A stretch of 8,855 nt of DNA from Oscillospiraceae bacterium (GTDB taxonomy: Bacteria; Bacillota; Clostridia; Oscillospirales; UBA929), in assembly GCA_031282535.1 (NCBI GenBank), contig JAITDM010000006.1, positions 1 to 8,855 on the forward strand, written 5' to 3'. Below are positions 7,936 to 8,855 of this stretch, piece after piece. Below the pieces are notes generated by a model. It was not told the origin of the DNA, made no database searches, and was given only the letters and a program-made list of their open reading frames with translations. The position numbers were made by a program, and so were the translations under genes. Position 1 is the stretch's first letter. Each line of letters opens with the position of its first letter.

Positions 7936-7950
7936 ATGATACATATTTAT
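7936..7950 (+). other. Partial protospacer for spacer 1 over the array's own transcription start
   Basis: ATGATACATATTTAT here matches the first 15 nt of spacer 1, ATGATCCATATGTAT (7989-8003), at 13 positions. The mismatches are at spacer positions 6 and 12. Similarity begins at the first spacer base and stops after base 15, and the flanks (TATAAT here, the repeat end there) do not match, which argues against a simple tandem duplication. A guide read from spacer 1 would pair with the opposite strand, with AAT (the end of the -10 box) in the PAM position. AAT is not the best-known E. coli PAM but has A at the two outer positions. Functional targeting is inferred. Confidence 0.55.
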
Positions 7951-7959
7951 AGTCGCGAA

Positions 7960-8161
7960 TTGCTCCCCACGTAAGTGGGGGTGATCCGATGATCCATATG
8001 TATTTCTCAATATTCCCCGCGCAAGCGGGGGTGATCCGCACGCAGACGCAATGGACAACGCACCTGAGCCATATACCCCGCGTAAGCGGGGGGGTGATCC
8101 TTGACAATCCAATAAAACAATTTGATGAAGCCGATAGTCCCCACATAAGCGGGATGATCCT
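7960..8161 (+). CRISPR. Degenerate type I-E-like CRISPR mini-array, four repeats and three spacers
   Basis: Four repeat copies at 7960-7988, 8010-8038, 8071-8101 and 8134-8161 share the I-E layout: a 4-nt lead, CCCC-stem/loop/GGGG, then TGATCC. Hairpin cores are CCCCAC-GTAA-GTGGGG (copy 1), CCCCGC-GCAA-GCGGGG (2), CCCCGC-GTAA-GCGGGG (3) and the imperfect CCCCAC-ATAA-GCGGGA (4). Copies 1 and 2 end in the full handle GTGATCCG. Copy 3 has two extra G and ends TGATCCT; copy 4 lacks one G and also ends in T. Spacers are 21 nt (7989-8009), 32 nt (8039-8070) and 32 nt (8102-8133), so repeat cores are 50, 61 and 63 bp apart. The promoter at 7907-7935 fixes the + strand as the crRNA strand. The best-preserved part is repeat 1-spacer 1-repeat 2. 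Both the low number of units and repeat decay suggest an array that no longer acquires spacers. Confidence 0.9.
7981..8030 (+). ncRNA. Predicted short crRNA 1 (self-promoter guide)
   Basis: If a Cas6e-type enzyme cuts at the 3' base of each repeat hairpin, leaving an 8-nt handle, the first product has handle GTGATCCG (7981-7988), the 21-nt spacer 1 and the intact hairpin of repeat 2, about 50 nt in all. Its spacer is 11 nt shorter than the 32 nt of the others. Both flanking repeats keep a full stem, unlike repeat 4. Its target would be 7936-7950. Processing needs cas6e, which is not in the window. Confidence 0.4.
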
Positions 8162-8224
8162 AGCCTCAGTCATCGGACTGATAACCACGAAAATGAGATC
8201 TGAAGCCAAATTGGAGGAAACAAG

Positions 8225-8356
8225 ATGAGTTCGGAACAGACGCACAAGACCATAATACTATCTGCCGAAAAAATTGCCGAGAAGCCTATAGAATTATTAC
8301 CACCCATCAAAGCCTTGGAGACAAAGGAGGAATTGGAGGAACACATGGATGAATAA
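8225..8356 (+). CDS. Small 43-aa acidic protein of unknown function
   Basis: A 43-codon frame starts at ATG 8225 and ends with TAA at 8354-8356. GGAGG at 8213-8217 lies 7 nt before the ATG, an excellent ribosome site, and this is the main reason to believe the gene. The product begins MSSEQTHKTIILSAEKIAE, has a short Pro pair (LLPPIKAL) in the middle and ends in an acidic, probably helical tail (KEELEEHMDE). No signal peptide, membrane segment or known domain is seen. It starts about 60 bp after the last CRISPR repeat and overlaps the next gene by 8 bp (8349-8356), so the two are likely translated together. An antitoxin-like or leader-peptide role is possible but unsupported by similarity. 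Confidence 0.6.
   Translation: MSSEQTHKTIILSAEKIAEKPIELLPPIKALETKEELEEHMDE
8323..8339 (+). promoter_or_regulatory. Tandem Shine-Dalgarno sites before the 153-aa gene
   Basis: AAAGGAGG (8323-8330) and GGAGG (8335-8339) both lie inside the 43-aa gene. The second ends 9 nt before ATG 8349, the normal distance, and decides that start. The pair, together with the 8-bp gene overlap, points to translational coupling. Confidence 0.6.
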
Positions 8357-8810
8357 TACTTTTAAAACCATTGATACTAATCTGTTAAAGATTGATTTTT
8401 CCGCGCTACCCATGTCGCAACCTTATTTCTGGCTCGTCGATCAACAAGCCAGAGAAATCATAAGGATACTGAAGGCGGCTCAAGAGAGCCGCAAACAAAA
8501 AGAAGCCAACGAGGAGGCGTATCGACAGGAAACAATCCGGAGTCTTCACGCTATTGAAGAAAATACGACAAGTCTTCACACGCTCGTTGACCTAAGTAAT
8601 AAGAGCAACGAACAGCAAGATGAAATCATTTCAATTATTGCCGAACTTTTAACCATAAAAAGGGCCAAGAGTAAGGGCGAGGATCAGTCTATTTATACAA
8701 AGGTAATGAGTAGAATGACGCAAACAACAAAGGATGTAGAGACTTTTTTAAAAACAGTACATTGGCTCATGATCATATGGCAGTTTGTACAGTCGACAAA
8801 TCTACCTTAA
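8349..8810 (+). CDS. 153-aa coiled-coil protein of unknown function, possible membrane-associated C-terminus
   Basis: I do not recognise a named family. A short N-terminal segment (1-30, ending MSQPYFWLV) is followed by a long charged helical region, about 33-108, rich in E, K, Q and R with heptad-like hydrophobic spacing (REIIRILKAAQESRKQKEA, then ETIRSLHAIEENTTSLHTLV and EQQDEIISIIAELLTI), so it is predicted to form a coiled coil. After a polar stretch, the last 20 residues include a compact aromatic/hydrophobic patch, VHWLMIIWQFVQ (137-148), which could be an amphipathic or membrane-associated helix. The start is ATG 8349, set by GGAGG at 8335-8339, and the stop is TAA 8808-8810. Base composition is clearly more AT-rich than the housekeeping genes at the left, suggesting transfer. 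It forms an operon with the 43-aa gene downstream of the array promoter. Small coiled-coil proteins with a hydrophobic end occur among phage-derived and toxin-like genes, but nothing here proves that role. Confidence 0.75.
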   Translation: MNNTFKTIDTNLLKIDFSALPMSQPYFWLVDQQAREIIRILKAAQESRKQKEANEEAYRQETIRSLHAIEENTTSLHTLVDLSNKSNEQQDEIISIIAELLTIKRAKSKGEDQSIYTKVMSRMTQTTKDVETFLKTVHWLMIIWQFVQSTNLP

Positions 8811-8855
8811 ATTCTCGGATTGAAATATACATACAAGGGTAATTTGATGCTGAAT

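Noticed and set aside
7936..8003. Simple tandem duplication as the cause of the leader/spacer 1 match
   Set aside because: Similarity stops sharply at both ends; the bases before the match are TATAAT in one copy and the repeat end in the other. A chance match in AT-rich DNA is still possible and is kept as the main alternative.
8101..8129. TTGACA at 8101-8106 as a second promoter for the small operon
   Set aside because: No TATAAT-like hexamer lies 15-19 bp downstream, and the motif sits at the repeat 3/spacer 3 join.
8039..8133. Self-targets for spacers 2 and 3 within the window
   Set aside because: Reading both strands and ignoring every sixth base, I found only short chance matches, such as CAGACGCA of spacer 2 inside the 43-aa gene, which does not begin at the spacer 5' end.
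7989..8228. A 79-codon open frame on the plus strand through spacers and repeats
   Set aside because: It consists of array sequence and overlaps the better supported start at 8225 in another frame.
7679..8245. A 188-codon open frame on the minus strand across the end of cas3 and the array
   Set aside because: Its translation contains phrases such as RITPACAGN and GSPPLTWG, the usual false protein produced by reading I-E CRISPR repeats; there is no supporting SD or codon bias.

Overview
The window looks like chromosomal DNA of a high-GC anaerobic member of the Bacillota (Clostridia). The evidence is a clostridial-type GT39 mannosyltransferase, a HisJ/HisK-type PHP phosphoesterase, a lipoprotein with a DUF4163/DUF3298-type domain and an RlmD/RumA methyltransferase, with strong Shine-Dalgarno (SD) sequences and GTG starts. 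The exact taxon cannot be read from the sequence. All supported genes lie on the + strand.

Layout. Bases 1-4777 are ordinary GC-rich housekeeping DNA: the 3' part of a membrane glycosyltransferase, a PHP hydrolase, a lipoprotein and an rRNA uracil methyltransferase, closely spaced or overlapping. Bases 4774-5118 are a remnant of an AAA-ATPase-like/PD-(D/E)XK gene that keeps both ends and has lost its middle. Bases 5177-7855 encode a full-length Cas3 with intact HD-nuclease and helicase motifs. It is preceded by three helically phased GCGGGA repeats. No Cascade gene (cas8e, cse2, cas7, cas5, cas6e) and no cas1 or cas2 follows. Instead there is a short AT-rich leader with a perfect-consensus promoter (TTGACA-N17-TATAAT with extended -10), a four-repeat degenerate type I-E-like CRISPR array (7960-8161), and then a lower-GC two-gene operon: a 43-aa ORF overlapping a 153-aa coiled-coil protein of unknown function.

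Main observation. The first spacer is only 21 nt long. Its first 15 nt match the DNA immediately downstream of the -10 box of the array's own promoter (7936-7950) at 13 of 15 positions. The match starts exactly at the first spacer base, and the two mismatches fall at positions 6 and 12, the positions that type I-E Cascade flips out and does not pair. Read as a guide, spacer 1 would direct Cascade to its own promoter with too little pairing for full interference, giving autorepression. With no other promoter evident, the same promoter should also drive the 43-aa/153-aa pair. The locus therefore resembles a CRISPR-controlled regulatory module of the CreTA or autoregulatory mini-array kind, in which loss or inhibition of Cascade would derepress the downstream genes. 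The match and the layout are seen directly; the regulatory function is inference, and it needs Cascade genes elsewhere in the genome.
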